Part shown: one piece after another, positions 8,881-17,500 of the stretch
Position numbering within the stretch: the stretch's first letter is position 1
How the letters are laid out: each line of letters begins with the position of its first letter
NCBI RefSeq assembly: GCF_015221875.1
Contig: NZ_JACYGY010000001.1
Coordinates: 4,628,501 to 4,692,500 of the forward strand
Length of the DNA stretch: 64,000 nucleotides
Direction: 5' to 3'
Source: Dyadobacter subterraneus
GTDB taxonomy: Bacteria; Bacteroidota; Bacteroidia; Cytophagales; Spirosomataceae
Made by a program: the position numbers and the translations under genes
Notes under the pieces: model-generated
Seen by the model: only the letters and a program-made list of their open reading frames with translations
What the model was told of the DNA's origin: nothing
Databases searched by the model: none

Positions 8881-10113
8881 TCAGAGAAGAACGGAAACTT
8901 CACCTTCCACATCTCTTTTACGTGCAGAATTGTTTACGGTTGCGTTGCCGACGAATAAAATAACGAGGCTCACCAAAGAACATGCCGCCATCATACCTAC
9001 CATTGGAATAGCCGTATTGTTATGTAAAACACTGACAATAATGGAGATAATAGCACCGGCGCCCATCCGCCAGCTGCCCATCAGAGCCGAAGCACTTCCG
9101 GTATGTTTTTTAAACGGAGCCAAGGAAAGTGCCGAAGTATTCGGTCCGGTTAGTCCCTGGCCAGTCAGGAAAATAAACATCATCCCGATCAGCGTGTACA
9201 AATTATACCAGTTATTATAAACACCTAAAACAAGCAGCGTACCAACAACACTTTGATAAAGTAATGTGGTTTTGATGATCTGCTCACTGTTGAATTTTTT
9301 CAAAAGGAAATGGTTCAACTGGGTAGAGCCAATCATGGCAACTGCCAGAAATGCAAAAATCCATCCGTATTGCTGTTCTGAAACTTTATAAATATTCATA
9401 AAAACATCAGATGAACCAGCGATATAGGCAAAAGGCGCAGCAGTAGCGAGTCCGCCGGCCATAGTATAAATCAAAAACTGAGGCTGTCTGATTACCGTAA
9501 AAAAGCTGTTCATTACAGCTTGTGGTTTTAATGAAACCGTATTATCAGGCATTTTTCCGGTTGGCAGAAAGAAATAAATTGCTCCGATAATAAGCAGTGC
9601 GATAAAGGCCAATATAATAAAAACCCAGTGCCAGCCGAAAGCTGCTGTCACATAACCACCGATCGTTGGAGCCACCATTGGAGAAACAGCAATCACGAGC
9701 GTGATCATTGAAAAAACTTCTGCTCTTTTATCTTTTGTAAATAAATCGCTGACAAGAGCCTGAGAAGAAACCAAACCCACACAGCCACCAATGGCCTGAA
9801 AAAACCGCATAGCCACCAATGCCTCAACCGAAGATGTCAAAGCGCAGCCGATGCAAGCCATAATATAAATGGCCAAACCAGCATACAATGGCATTTTTCT
9901 GCCAAATCTGTCAAGCAAAGGCCCGTAAATTATCTGTCCGATACAAATTCCGATCAGGTAACCGGTAAGAGATAACTGGACTTTATCAATTGTTGTATTC
10001 AAATCCGTGGCAATTCTCGGAAAGCCAGGCAAATACATGTCTATTGAAAATGGACTGATGGTTGCTAATGACCCCAGAATCAGGATCATGAAAGAATATT
10101 GTTTACGACTCAT
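8881..10113 (-). CDS. Bcr/CflA family multidrug MFS exporter
   Basis: The 410-residue protein has 12 hydrophobic segments. It carries the Bcr/CflA signature: YLPGFPRIATDL between TM1 and TM2, the MFS loop motif GPLLDRFGRK between TM2 and TM3, and the drug/proton antiporter motif region with PMVAPTIGG in TM5. It would expel small drugs or dipeptide-like compounds by proton antiport across the inner membrane. It heads a two-gene unit with the dienelactone hydrolase. A 10-bp inverted repeat stands just before its start codon (10124-10168) and is a candidate control site. Confidence 0.88.
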   Translation of the reverse strand: MSRKQYSFMILILGSLATISPFSIDMYLPGFPRIATDLNTTIDKVQLSLTGYLIGICIGQIIYGPLLDRFGRKMPLYAGLAIYIMACIGCALTSSVEALVAMRFFQAIGGCVGLVSSQALVSDLFTKDKRAEVFSMITLVIAVSPMVAPTIGGYVTAAFGWHWVFIILAFIALLIIGAIYFFLPTGKMPDNTVSLKPQAVMNSFFTVIRQPQFLIYTMAGGLATAAPFAYIAGSSDVFMNIYKVSEQQYGWIFAFLAVAMIGSTQLNHFLLKKFNSEQIIKTTLLYQSVVGTLLVLGVYNNWYNLYTLIGMMFIFLTGQGLTGPNTSALSLAPFKKHTGSASALMGSWRMGAGAIISIIVSVLHNNTAIPMVGMMAACSLVSLVILFVGNATVNNSARKRDVEGEVSVLL

Positions 10114-10123
10114 GCACTTTTAA

Positions 10124-10168
10124 CGGAACTTACATTTGATAAACCATATGAAAGTGGTGTAAGTTCCG
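10124..10168. repeat. Inverted repeat upstream of the MFS exporter (possible operator or leader hairpin)
   Basis: CGGAACTTAC at 10124-10133 and its perfect reverse complement at 10159-10168 are separated by 25 bases; the spacer itself contains ACCA and TGGT, which could add a short inner stem. The near arm is 10 bases before the exporter start codon. There is no T-run, and no adjacent regulator gene. Confidence 0.6.
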
Positions 10169-10250
10169 AAAATCTTAGAATAATCTTATTTTACAACAAT
10201 ACCACGAAATGATATAAATCGGTTTTAGAATTGATTGTTGTCAAAACAAC

Positions 10251-11408
10251 TCACCTGGTAATTACTTTAAGGAAAGGCCCGATAAAATACCTGGCTTTAA
10301 GGCTGGCCATAACTTTCAAATCATCCGAAATTGTACTTTCTCCGTCAAGAAAAGCAAAAACTGTTTTCGCCTTTACACGATTAAAAAGATCCGTAAAAAT
10401 TTCATTGCCTTTGTAAATGTCATTGTCCAGTACACTCAAAATGGTAGCATCCAGTATCTTATGTTTACTACTTATATTTTCCTCTTCAAAAAAAGGATGA
10501 TTTTTTTCTTTCAGGGAAGTCAGGATTTTGGAAATTGTTTTTTGCGTGTTTAAAAAAGTATATCCGGTAGATGCCCGGGTATCGCCGCCTGCGCTTCCAA
10601 TATTAATGATATTGCCGGATCTTCTTTCAAACGAAAAATCTGTCATCGGAATCGCACCGAATTCTTCTTCGATAATTTCAAAATCATCAATTTGTAATAT
10701 TTCGGATATATATATTTTGATTTTGGCGTTGTATTCTTCCGGTTTCAGCAGCGATTTTGAGAATAAAGTATATTCGATAAATATTTCATTCTGACTAAAA
10801 GGCAGCGTGTAGAAAAAAGTAGTACCATTTTCCTGCGTCGTTCTGAAATCCATGAAAAACATTTCAGAAGGATCTGTTTTGAACTGATTCGTACGAATGG
10901 TTATTCCCTTGAAATGCTGAAGAAAATATTGGTTTTCCGGCCCTAGTTCCGGTTTTTTATAAACAGAGTTGAAAATATATTTTGATTCAAATATAGATTC
11001 TGACGTTTTTACAACAGCTTTATTTCCAAGATTCCCGATCGAAATGATATCCTGATAAACAAATTCAACCTGATCAAACTGGCGGATATAACCCAGAACA
11101 TGTTTATAAAAATCAATACTTCTGATCATTTTATAAACATAGGGACCGGTATCAAGGTTTATTTTTTCCTTCTTATTGGAGAAAAATAATAGATCTTTCC
11201 AGCGTTTATAAACAATATGCTCAAACTCGTTTTGAATCCCTTCTTTTTGCCAGAAACACCAGGTCCGGTCGTTTTTGTCCTTGGTGTCTTTATCAATAAT
11301 CAATATTTTTTCTGTAATCCAGACCTTCTCCCTTAAAGCACGGTACACCAGACTTAGCCCTGCCATTCCCGCTCCGCAAATAATGATATCGTAATGTTTT
11401 ATCTGCAT
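10251..11408 (-). CDS. Lycopene beta-cyclase (CrtY/CrtL type)
   Basis: A 385-residue FAD-binding protein with an N-terminal Rossmann motif (DIIICGAGMAGLSL) and the lycopene cyclase signature NDRTWCFW near residue 50. It would cyclise the psi ends of lycopene to beta rings (beta-carotene), a membrane-associated, redox-neutral reaction. The mid-region GSAGGDTRASTGYTF is the second family landmark. No other carotenoid gene (crtB, crtI, crtZ) is next to it, so the rest of the pathway must be elsewhere. The nearest related protein, the CrtI-like oxidoreductase at 38463, belongs to the other pigment locus. Confidence 0.88.
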   Translation of the reverse strand: MQIKHYDIIICGAGMAGLSLVYRALREKVWITEKILIIDKDTKDKNDRTWCFWQKEGIQNEFEHIVYKRWKDLLFFSNKKEKINLDTGPYVYKMIRSIDFYKHVLGYIRQFDQVEFVYQDIISIGNLGNKAVVKTSESIFESKYIFNSVYKKPELGPENQYFLQHFKGITIRTNQFKTDPSEMFFMDFRTTQENGTTFFYTLPFSQNEIFIEYTLFSKSLLKPEEYNAKIKIYISEILQIDDFEIIEEEFGAIPMTDFSFERRSGNIINIGSAGGDTRASTGYTFLNTQKTISKILTSLKEKNHPFFEEENISSKHKILDATILSVLDNDIYKGNEIFTDLFNRVKAKTVFAFLDGESTISDDLKVMASLKARYFIGPFLKVITR

Positions 11409-11726
11409 TAAAAAGCTTTGATTAAAGCCTAAATGTAGACACTTTGTTTTGAAAAATTATATGCCGAAAACCATATAGTATTTTGCTATTGCATAGTTGT
11501 CTACGGCAGCAATACCGATAAACCTTCAAATTTGCGTTGAACCGGAATATTTTCCCTGCAAAAACAAAGAGCCAGAATAACAGGAAGGCAGTAAAAGAAA
11601 GTCTATTTGCTGTTGGACCGGAAGGAATGTAACAAACTGGATAAAAGAAAATAAAATATATTAAATGGTATAAATAGCGCTATGCAGGTCTGTGCATAGC
11701 GCTATCAAAAAACTAACAATATTTTT
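11409..11726. other. 318-base intergenic region
   Basis: Between the lycopene cyclase start and the oxidoreductase stop. Apart from the hairpin at 11674-11705 I see no gene, no RNA I recognise and no clear -7 element for the cyclase. Confidence 0.6.
11674..11705 (-). terminator. Hairpin behind the Gfo/Idh/MocA gene
   Basis: A perfect 13-bp stem (ATAGCGCTATGCA with its complement at 11693-11705) around a 6-base loop, 21 bases beyond the stop at 11727. The tract after it is only weakly T-rich, so termination may be incomplete or Rho-assisted. Confidence 0.65.
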
Positions 11727-13094
11727 TTAAACCTTATCGTAATGCGGATGTTTGTAAGGATCACGGTAAGGACGTGTCAGCAAAGCATTTGCCTCCCTGT
11801 CCCCTACAATTTCCCTTTTCTTGGGATCGTAAACAATGGGCCTGCCGGTTTTCATAGATAGATTAGCCATGATACAACTGGCTGTTGAAATATGTCCTTC
11901 CTGAATATCCGCAACAGGTTTGCTGCTGTTATCAATGGCACTGATAAAATCAAGCATATGAAGACGGGTGGCAGGAGCAGCATTTAGCTCAATTTTGTCT
12001 TCTTTAAGATCTTCCGGGTATTTTTCCTTTTCAAATACACAATCTCCGTGAATTTTCTCGCCCTTGCCTTCCGGGGTAAAATCATAGGACATCGTACTGG
12101 CTCTTAATGTTCCTTTTTCCCCGAAAAGTGTGAACGACCATGGATAATCCGGATCCGCCGGCGTTCCCCATGATCTGTGCTGCCAAACGCAGTTCAGCTC
12201 ATCATATTCAAAAATAGCAGATTGAGTATCTGCAATATTGGATTTCCCTTCTTTTTGAACATAAATTCCGCCTGTCGAACTGATTTTATTGGGCCAGCCA
12301 AGTTTCAGCATCCAGCGCACGGTGTCAAACATATGGATACACATATCACCCATAATTCCGTTTCCATATTCCATAAAAGTACGCCACCAGCGCACGTGCG
12401 GCAGCCCGTCATAGGGCCGTAAGGGAGCAGGACCGGTCCACATTTCATAATCCAGAAAATCCGGAACGGCCTGTACTGGAGGATTTCCATTGGCTTTCAT
12501 GTGATAATAACAGCACATTTCAACATGCGAGATTTTTCCAAGCAGGCCCGCATCCACAATCTTTTTCTTTGCTTCAATCAAATGCGGTGTACTTTTCCGT
12601 TGGGTTCCTACCTGTACCACTTTATTATATTTTCTAGCGGCAGCAACCATCGCTTCTCCTTCCATCACATCCACACTGATCGGCTTTTGAACATAAACGT
12701 GTGCACCTGCTTTTACAGCATCAATCATTTGCAGCGAATGCCAATGATCCGGTGTGCCCACCAGCACTATATCAAGCTGATTTTCGGATAACATTTTTTG
12801 ATAATTACCATACAATCGCGGCGTTTTACCAGATTTTTGACGTTGGGTTACAAGCTTTGCGGCTTCTGCCAACTGATTTTTATCAACGTCGCAAAGTGCA
12901 ATCACTTCCACAGGCGCTACCTGCATCAATCGAAACAAATCACTTTTGCCATACCATCCCGTTCCGATCAAACCCACACGAAAAGGTTTTGCCGGATTAA
13001 TTAAATCCATCCCGCGTGCACCAAAAGTACTCAGTGCAAGTGAGGCCGTAGCTCCGTAGAGGAATTGCCGGCGATTGATATTAAAATGGTTCAT
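11727..13094 (-). CDS. Gfo/Idh/MocA family oxidoreductase with Tat signal
   Basis: The 455-residue protein begins with a twin-arginine signal (NRRQFLYGATASLALSTFGARG), so it should be exported folded with its cofactor. The NAD(P)-binding motif GLIGTGWYGKSDL starts near residue 41, followed by DHWHSLQMIDAVKAGAHVYVQKP-like elements, with the EKP-type motif as VQKP. The C-terminal alpha/beta domain has GDMCIHMFDTVRWML. Such proteins in Bacteroidetes act in the periplasm on sugars or glycosides, but the substrate is not evident. It appears monocistronic. Confidence 0.85.
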   Translation of the reverse strand: MNHFNINRRQFLYGATASLALSTFGARGMDLINPAKPFRVGLIGTGWYGKSDLFRLMQVAPVEVIALCDVDKNQLAEAAKLVTQRQKSGKTPRLYGNYQKMLSENQLDIVLVGTPDHWHSLQMIDAVKAGAHVYVQKPISVDVMEGEAMVAAARKYNKVVQVGTQRKSTPHLIEAKKKIVDAGLLGKISHVEMCCYYHMKANGNPPVQAVPDFLDYEMWTGPAPLRPYDGLPHVRWWRTFMEYGNGIMGDMCIHMFDTVRWMLKLGWPNKISSTGGIYVQKEGKSNIADTQSAIFEYDELNCVWQHRSWGTPADPDYPWSFTLFGEKGTLRASTMSYDFTPEGKGEKIHGDCVFEKEKYPEDLKEDKIELNAAPATRLHMLDFISAIDNSSKPVADIQEGHISTASCIMANLSMKTGRPIVYDPKKREIVGDREANALLTRPYRDPYKHPHYDKV

Positions 13095-13299
13095 TTAAGA
13101 TAAGTTTTCAGGCTGGTCCCGCCGGTTTAGAAAATTACATTCTATCAATAAAGCCGGATGACTTTGTAAAATACTTTGACAGCCTGAATGATTTTTTCAA
13201 AATACAGCAGATTTACTATCCGGAGGTTATCACTAATTATCTAAAAAAATGTACATTTAAGCGACAATAACTCGACTCCAAATACATCATTTAAAGTAT

Positions 13300-13944
13300 A
13301 TGAATTCCAAAAAAATCCTTTACGCTATCATCGCAACCGCGGTGCTTTCCGGCTTTGTACTGATTAAAAAAATTGGCGAATTTGACATGACTACCGATAT
13401 TGGAAATCCCAAATTGGTGGGTACTTCCAGTTACGATAAAAACACAAAAACCTATACGTTAAAAGGTTCAGGATATAATATCTGGTTTGAAAGAGATGAA
13501 TTTCAATTTCTTTATAAGGAGCTTGATGGCGATTTTACCATGACGGCGGATTTTGAGTTTGTTGGATCGGGTAAGGATCCACATAGAAAAGTTGGCTGGA
13601 TGATAAGAGAATCACTTTATGATAATGCTTCTCATGTTAGCGCAGTTTTGCACGGCGACGGATTGACTGTGCTGCAATGGCGCGTTGCAAAAGGCGATAA
13701 AATGCGTGATCCGGAGGATGAGATTTTCAGCAAAGAAAAAGATGTGCAAACTGTACAGCTTCAACGAAAAGGAAAAGAGTATACAATGTGGGCCGCAAAA
13801 AAAGGAGAAGAACTGAAAGTGGTGGGGTCACATCAAATGGATAATCTTCCGGATAAAATCATTGCCGGCATTTTTATTTGCTCTCATAATCCGGAAGTTC
13901 TGGAAGAGGCCAAGGTTAAAAACCTGCGCATTGTCAAGAATTAG
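13300..13944 (+). CDS. Exported concanavalin-like (DUF1349-type) protein
   Basis: A 214-residue protein with an N-terminal hydrophobic segment (about residues 7-22) that is a signal or anchor. The rest is beta-rich, with repeated strands such as DGDFTMTADFEFVGSG, VGWMIRESL and LQLQRKGKEYTMWAAK that match the lectin/glucanase jelly-roll seen in DUF1349 and in the C-terminal domains of Bacteroidetes TolB-like proteins. A binding role on extracellular carbohydrate is plausible but not shown. It is divergent from the Tat oxidoreductase, 205 bases away. Confidence 0.65.
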   Translation: MNSKKILYAIIATAVLSGFVLIKKIGEFDMTTDIGNPKLVGTSSYDKNTKTYTLKGSGYNIWFERDEFQFLYKELDGDFTMTADFEFVGSGKDPHRKVGWMIRESLYDNASHVSAVLHGDGLTVLQWRVAKGDKMRDPEDEIFSKEKDVQTVQLQRKGKEYTMWAAKKGEELKVVGSHQMDNLPDKIIAGIFICSHNPEVLEEAKVKNLRIVKN

Positions 13945-14071
13945 TGATTGGTTTACCGGTTTTGACAAAAGTATATACCATTAAATAAGTTTCCGGATTC
14001 ATTACATAAAGCATCCAGAAAAGGAATGGTCTTTTACCAGTCAAAATTGATTCTCACTTTATTCTAAATTC

Positions 14072-14698
14072 ATGGATAACGCACAAACTATAAAAAAGAC
14101 GTTCACAAAAAATTACATTCCGGTTTATAAACCAGCCAAACTTATAAGACCTGCCAACCTTCCTGATGTTAGCTCTTCATGGAAAGGCCTTGAATTGATT
14201 ATTGAAGATATTCTTGACGGATTTGACCTGGAACGCACTTCCTGCATTGAATTTGGTGTTGGGTCCGGATTTTCAACCGCAGCTTTTTCAAACTATTTTG
14301 AGCAAGTAACCGGTATTTACATATTTGTCAATAAATCTTTTCCTGATAAAGAGCAGGAATATTTCGATGAAACCAAATCCACTCTGGCAGCTTATAAGAA
14401 TATAAAACTATTCAGATCGGATTATAGAGAATGGATAAAAACTGATCAATCCCGGTATAATTTTGCCCATATTGACGGGTTAAAACATTACGATGAAACA
14501 TATGAATGTGGCTTATGGACAGCGAGGCATTCTGATTGCACCGTTTTTCACAACACAGAAAGTTTAACCGAAGTAAGGCAAGCGGCTATCGATATTGCGC
14601 TTGAAACCGGGCAAAGTTTATTCAGTTATCCGCTTTTGAATGGATTAGGAATTCTGGTAGATAAAGCAGGAATTGCAGAAAGAAATTCTTTGAAATAA
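14072..14698 (+). CDS. Class I SAM-dependent methyltransferase-like protein
   Basis: A 208-residue protein with the Rossmann glycine motif EFGVGSGFSTAAF (about residues 63-75), a weak acidic strand afterward, and an FAHIDG motif near 132 typical of the Methyltransf_24 group. The substrate is unknown. The strand after the SAM loop ends in an unusual GIYIFVNKSF rather than the usual acidic residue, so cofactor binding should not be taken for granted. It ends at a bidirectional terminator. Confidence 0.6.
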   Translation: MDNAQTIKKTFTKNYIPVYKPAKLIRPANLPDVSSSWKGLELIIEDILDGFDLERTSCIEFGVGSGFSTAAFSNYFEQVTGIYIFVNKSFPDKEQEYFDETKSTLAAYKNIKLFRSDYREWIKTDQSRYNFAHIDGLKHYDETYECGLWTARHSDCTVFHNTESLTEVRQAAIDIALETGQSLFSYPLLNGLGILVDKAGIAERNSLK

Positions 14699-14699
14699 G

Positions 14700-14737
14700 A
14701 AAACCCGTTAGCCAGAAATTTCCGGCTAACGGGTTTT
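14700..14737. terminator. Bidirectional terminator
   Basis: A perfect 14-bp stem (14700-14713 with 14724-14737) with A4 before and T4 after it, lying between the converging methyltransferase and OmpA genes. Confidence 0.88.
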
Positions 14738-14741
14738 ACTG

Positions 14742-16055
14742 TTATTTTTTCACCAATTCTACTCTTCTGTTACTTGCCCTTCCTTCGGGCGTTTCATTAC
14801 TTGCAATTGGTTTTGTTTCTCCAAAACCTTTGGTCGTAATTCTGGATTCGTCAACGCCCAATTCAACCAGTTTTGCCTTTACGGTATCCGATCGTTGCTG
14901 GGATAATTTAAGGTTATAAGCGTCATCACCTTCACTATCAGTATGGCCGCCAATTTCGAATTTCAAATCAGGATGATCTTTTAATATCCCGATTATTTTA
15001 TTGATCTCACCCATACTTTCAGGTTTGAGTGTTGCCTTGTTATAATCAAAATTAATTCCGCGGGCCACATAAGTTGCCTTCGCTGTTGATGTAAGTTGTT
15101 TATAAGGGTCTTTTCCTCCGCCTGCGATTCTTACATTACGGATAAAAAGCTGCCTTCCATCAGGTTCCGCGGTATTTCCCTCGCTATAAATTTTAATGGA
15201 AGCGGCTTTTCCTGAGCCAATCGGCGCGTTCACGATTCGTTGATTATTGAGGTAAACTTTCAAACCTCGCTCGGTTCCGGCGACCGACACATGGACCCAT
15301 CTATCATAAATCTCAGCATCTCCAAAGTCATCAACTCCCTTATATTTCCCCCTGAAATCTTTGAATGTAACTGCTCCTGAACTTTCAAGGTGTATGGCAT
15401 GCTCGTAATCACCTAATTGTCTGGCATCCATATCCTGATCATCCAAGTGAAAAACAATATCCAGTCCTCCTTCACTTCCTTCACCCCGGTAGAGTCCCCA
15501 TTTTTTTCCCTTATTAGAGCGGAACAAATAATCAAATTCGACAGAAAAACGTTGCGGCAGATAATTGTACTTTTTCATTCTGGGATACATTCCGGTGTAA
15601 AATCCATCCAGAAATCCTGTTACGGTTTCTCCGTTGATTTTTGTTATTTCCACAACACCGCCCGTCGGGACCCAAAGTGATGGAATTTCCTCAGCGGTTT
15701 CCCCGACAAAATTATCTTCAAAAATTACAGAATCGCCCGGTACAAAATCGAAGTTTAGGTACGCTTTGATGGGCAACTCTGTGCCAGGCGCGCCAGCGGC
15801 AGTTTCACTGGAAGCTGAACCGGATTCGGTTGCTGATGAAGTGTTTTGTTTATCCTGATTTGTCTCTGTTTTAGTACTGGTTTTCTTTCCGGTCACCGCA
15901 TCCTCGGCCTTATCCAGACTCTTATTTATCGCTTCATCCGTCTTTTGATTCGCTCTCTGATTGACTTTATTTCTTACTCTGTTCAAAAGATCCTGCGCAT
16001 GAGATGGCAAGCCAAAAAGTGTTAATGTTATGCAAAGAAGTAGTAATTTTTTCAC
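14742..16055 (-). CDS. OmpA-family outer-membrane protein with lectin-like domain
   Basis: The 437-residue protein starts with GTG and a clear signal peptide (KKLLLLCITLTLFGLPSHAQ). A Ser/Thr/Lys/Gln-rich linker (about 25-85) is followed by a concanavalin-type domain (about 95-300) and a C-terminal OmpA peptidoglycan-binding domain (about 330-437), with Asp in GGHTDSEG and Arg in SQQRS 15 residues later, the pair that holds diaminopimelate. It probably links the outer membrane or an exported complex to the cell wall. Its OmpA domain closely resembles the one fused to the pyrophosphatase encoded 1.4 kb away. Confidence 0.85.
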   Translation of the reverse strand: MKKLLLLCITLTLFGLPSHAQDLLNRVRNKVNQRANQKTDEAINKSLDKAEDAVTGKKTSTKTETNQDKQNTSSATESGSASSETAAGAPGTELPIKAYLNFDFVPGDSVIFEDNFVGETAEEIPSLWVPTGGVVEITKINGETVTGFLDGFYTGMYPRMKKYNYLPQRFSVEFDYLFRSNKGKKWGLYRGEGSEGGLDIVFHLDDQDMDARQLGDYEHAIHLESSGAVTFKDFRGKYKGVDDFGDAEIYDRWVHVSVAGTERGLKVYLNNQRIVNAPIGSGKAASIKIYSEGNTAEPDGRQLFIRNVRIAGGGKDPYKQLTSTAKATYVARGINFDYNKATLKPESMGEINKIIGILKDHPDLKFEIGGHTDSEGDDAYNLKLSQQRSDTVKAKLVELGVDESRITTKGFGETKPIASNETPEGRASNRRVELVKK

Positions 16056-16150
16056 GTTGAAATTGTTTAATTTTAGATCAAAAGTAAAAGAATCGCCCTA
16101 CTGAGTAAATAGCACTTTTGTGCCATATCCTAACTTATTCTCAGCCGTTT

Positions 16151-16960
16151 ATGAAACCTTTATCTCTACGCAATGAAATTATCGGTGCTTACAAAAAACT
16201 TAAAAATTTTTACGACCAGCTGCCCCGTGATCCTGATCTGGATTTGTATCTGAACCAGTTTTCCTTTGGAGAAGTAATTGAGAAAATTTATGCTGTCGGT
16301 CCTTACTGCTGGTTTATTTCGGATATGAGAAAAGCAGTTTTTGTGAAAACAGGAGGTGCTTTAAAGCAAATGACCGGTTACAGCGAAGATGAAATGCTTG
16401 GTAAATCTTTTATCAATGCAGCCCGCTTTACAAGTCCCGAGTTTTTATATACAATTGTTCAGGCAGCTGAATATTTCTGGGGTTATTTTTACATGCAGCC
16501 GCCAGAAAACCGGCTGCATGTAAAATCTTCCTATACCTATAAATTCATCAGAAAAGACGGCAGCACTTTTCATGCCTTACAGCAGAGTTCTACCATTTTT
16601 CTCGACAAACAAGGGAATGGTGTTTACCAGTTTGATTTGATCACCGATATCACACATCTTGATCCAATACCTCAGCTAAGGTTTTTTATACTTGATACGG
16701 CAGATTCAAATCATATGAAAAATATCCCAATCCAGCCCGGCATCAATCGAAACCCTGCTCTCCTACCCATCACAGCGGCCGAAAAGCGGGTTTTAGAATT
16801 AATTGCGCAAGGCAAAAGCATAAAAATGATCGCTGATCTACTTAAAATCAGTGAGAATACCGTGAAGCATCACAGAACAAATATGTTTGCCAAATGTGAT
16901 GTGAAAAATATGGCAGAATTGACGGCAAAGGCTGTTGGAGAAGGATGGTTTTTGAAGTGA
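16151..16960 (+). CDS. PAS-LuxR transcriptional regulator
   Basis: The ATG at 16151 is preferred over an in-frame TTG 33 bases earlier. The 269-residue protein has a PAS-like domain (about 45-170, with SGYSEDEMLGKSF-type wording at MTGYSEDEMLG) and a C-terminal LuxR helix-turn-helix (last 65 residues: TAAEKRVLELIAQGKS, then ISENTVKHHRTNMFAK). It should be a DNA-binding regulator that senses a small ligand or redox signal through PAS, without a phosphoacceptor domain. Targets are unknown; it is divergent from the OmpA gene (95 bases between starts). Confidence 0.82.
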   Translation: MKPLSLRNEIIGAYKKLKNFYDQLPRDPDLDLYLNQFSFGEVIEKIYAVGPYCWFISDMRKAVFVKTGGALKQMTGYSEDEMLGKSFINAARFTSPEFLYTIVQAAEYFWGYFYMQPPENRLHVKSSYTYKFIRKDGSTFHALQQSSTIFLDKQGNGVYQFDLITDITHLDPIPQLRFFILDTADSNHMKNIPIQPGINRNPALLPITAAEKRVLELIAQGKSIKMIADLLKISENTVKHHRTNMFAKCDVKNMAELTAKAVGEGWFLK

Positions 16961-17155
16961 TTATGGCGATAAGACTTCGAATCTCGTTGGGTGCAGGACA
17001 TTATTAATTTGTTTTAAAATTCAGTTTTGACGTGGTAAGATGTAAGCTTGACCATGTATTTCAAATATCATTTTACCAATACCTATCCCATTCCCGCTGG
17101 TACACTTTTTTACAATTAAATATCACAACTAAATAACCAGCTTAATAATTAAAAA

Positions 17156-17434
17156 ATGAATCTTGAATCTTACGTAACGAATCCTGAAAACTTAATGATG
17201 GCAAAGACAGATCTTGCTGTACTAAGAGATCTGTTCCACACGCTTAATGATGCCGGCATCAGCTTTTCCTCTTTGAATAGCTCTATTGCCTTACTTGAAG
17301 AATATATTGAAAAGACAGATATTGAATCAATAGTTACAGAAACATTTGTACAAACGAAGCCTAAAAATACACAGGCACGAAGTTATCCAATGTGGAATAA
17401 TAGTAACATTATATTCGCGCACCGCGCAGTTTGA
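17156..17434 (+). CDS. Small protein of unknown function
   Basis: A 92-residue protein with two predicted helices (residues 12-32 and 40-55) and a polar tail. I recognise no domain. It has its own terminator at 17448, so it is probably a real single-gene transcript, although a promoter is not clear. Confidence 0.5.
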   Translation: MNLESYVTNPENLMMAKTDLAVLRDLFHTLNDAGISFSSLNSSIALLEEYIEKTDIESIVTETFVQTKPKNTQARSYPMWNNSNIIFAHRAV

Positions 17435-17447
17435 GTAAAGGGATTAA

Positions 17448-17484
17448 AAAAAGCCAGGTCAAGCAAAACTTGACCTGGCTTTTT
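17448..17484. terminator. Bidirectional terminator
   Basis: A perfect 16-bp stem (17448-17463 with 17469-17484), 5-base loop, A-run on one side and T-run on the other, between the converging small gene and hppA. Confidence 0.92.
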
Positions 17485-17500
17485 CATGATTAAATAATTG

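Noticed and set aside
11674..11705. Attachment site or transposon end
   Set aside because: The inverted repeat is a compact hairpin behind a gene with no target duplication or transposase near it.
16118..16150. Upstream TTG start for the PAS-LuxR gene
   Set aside because: It adds 11 unrelated residues; the ATG at 16151 starts the recognisable protein.
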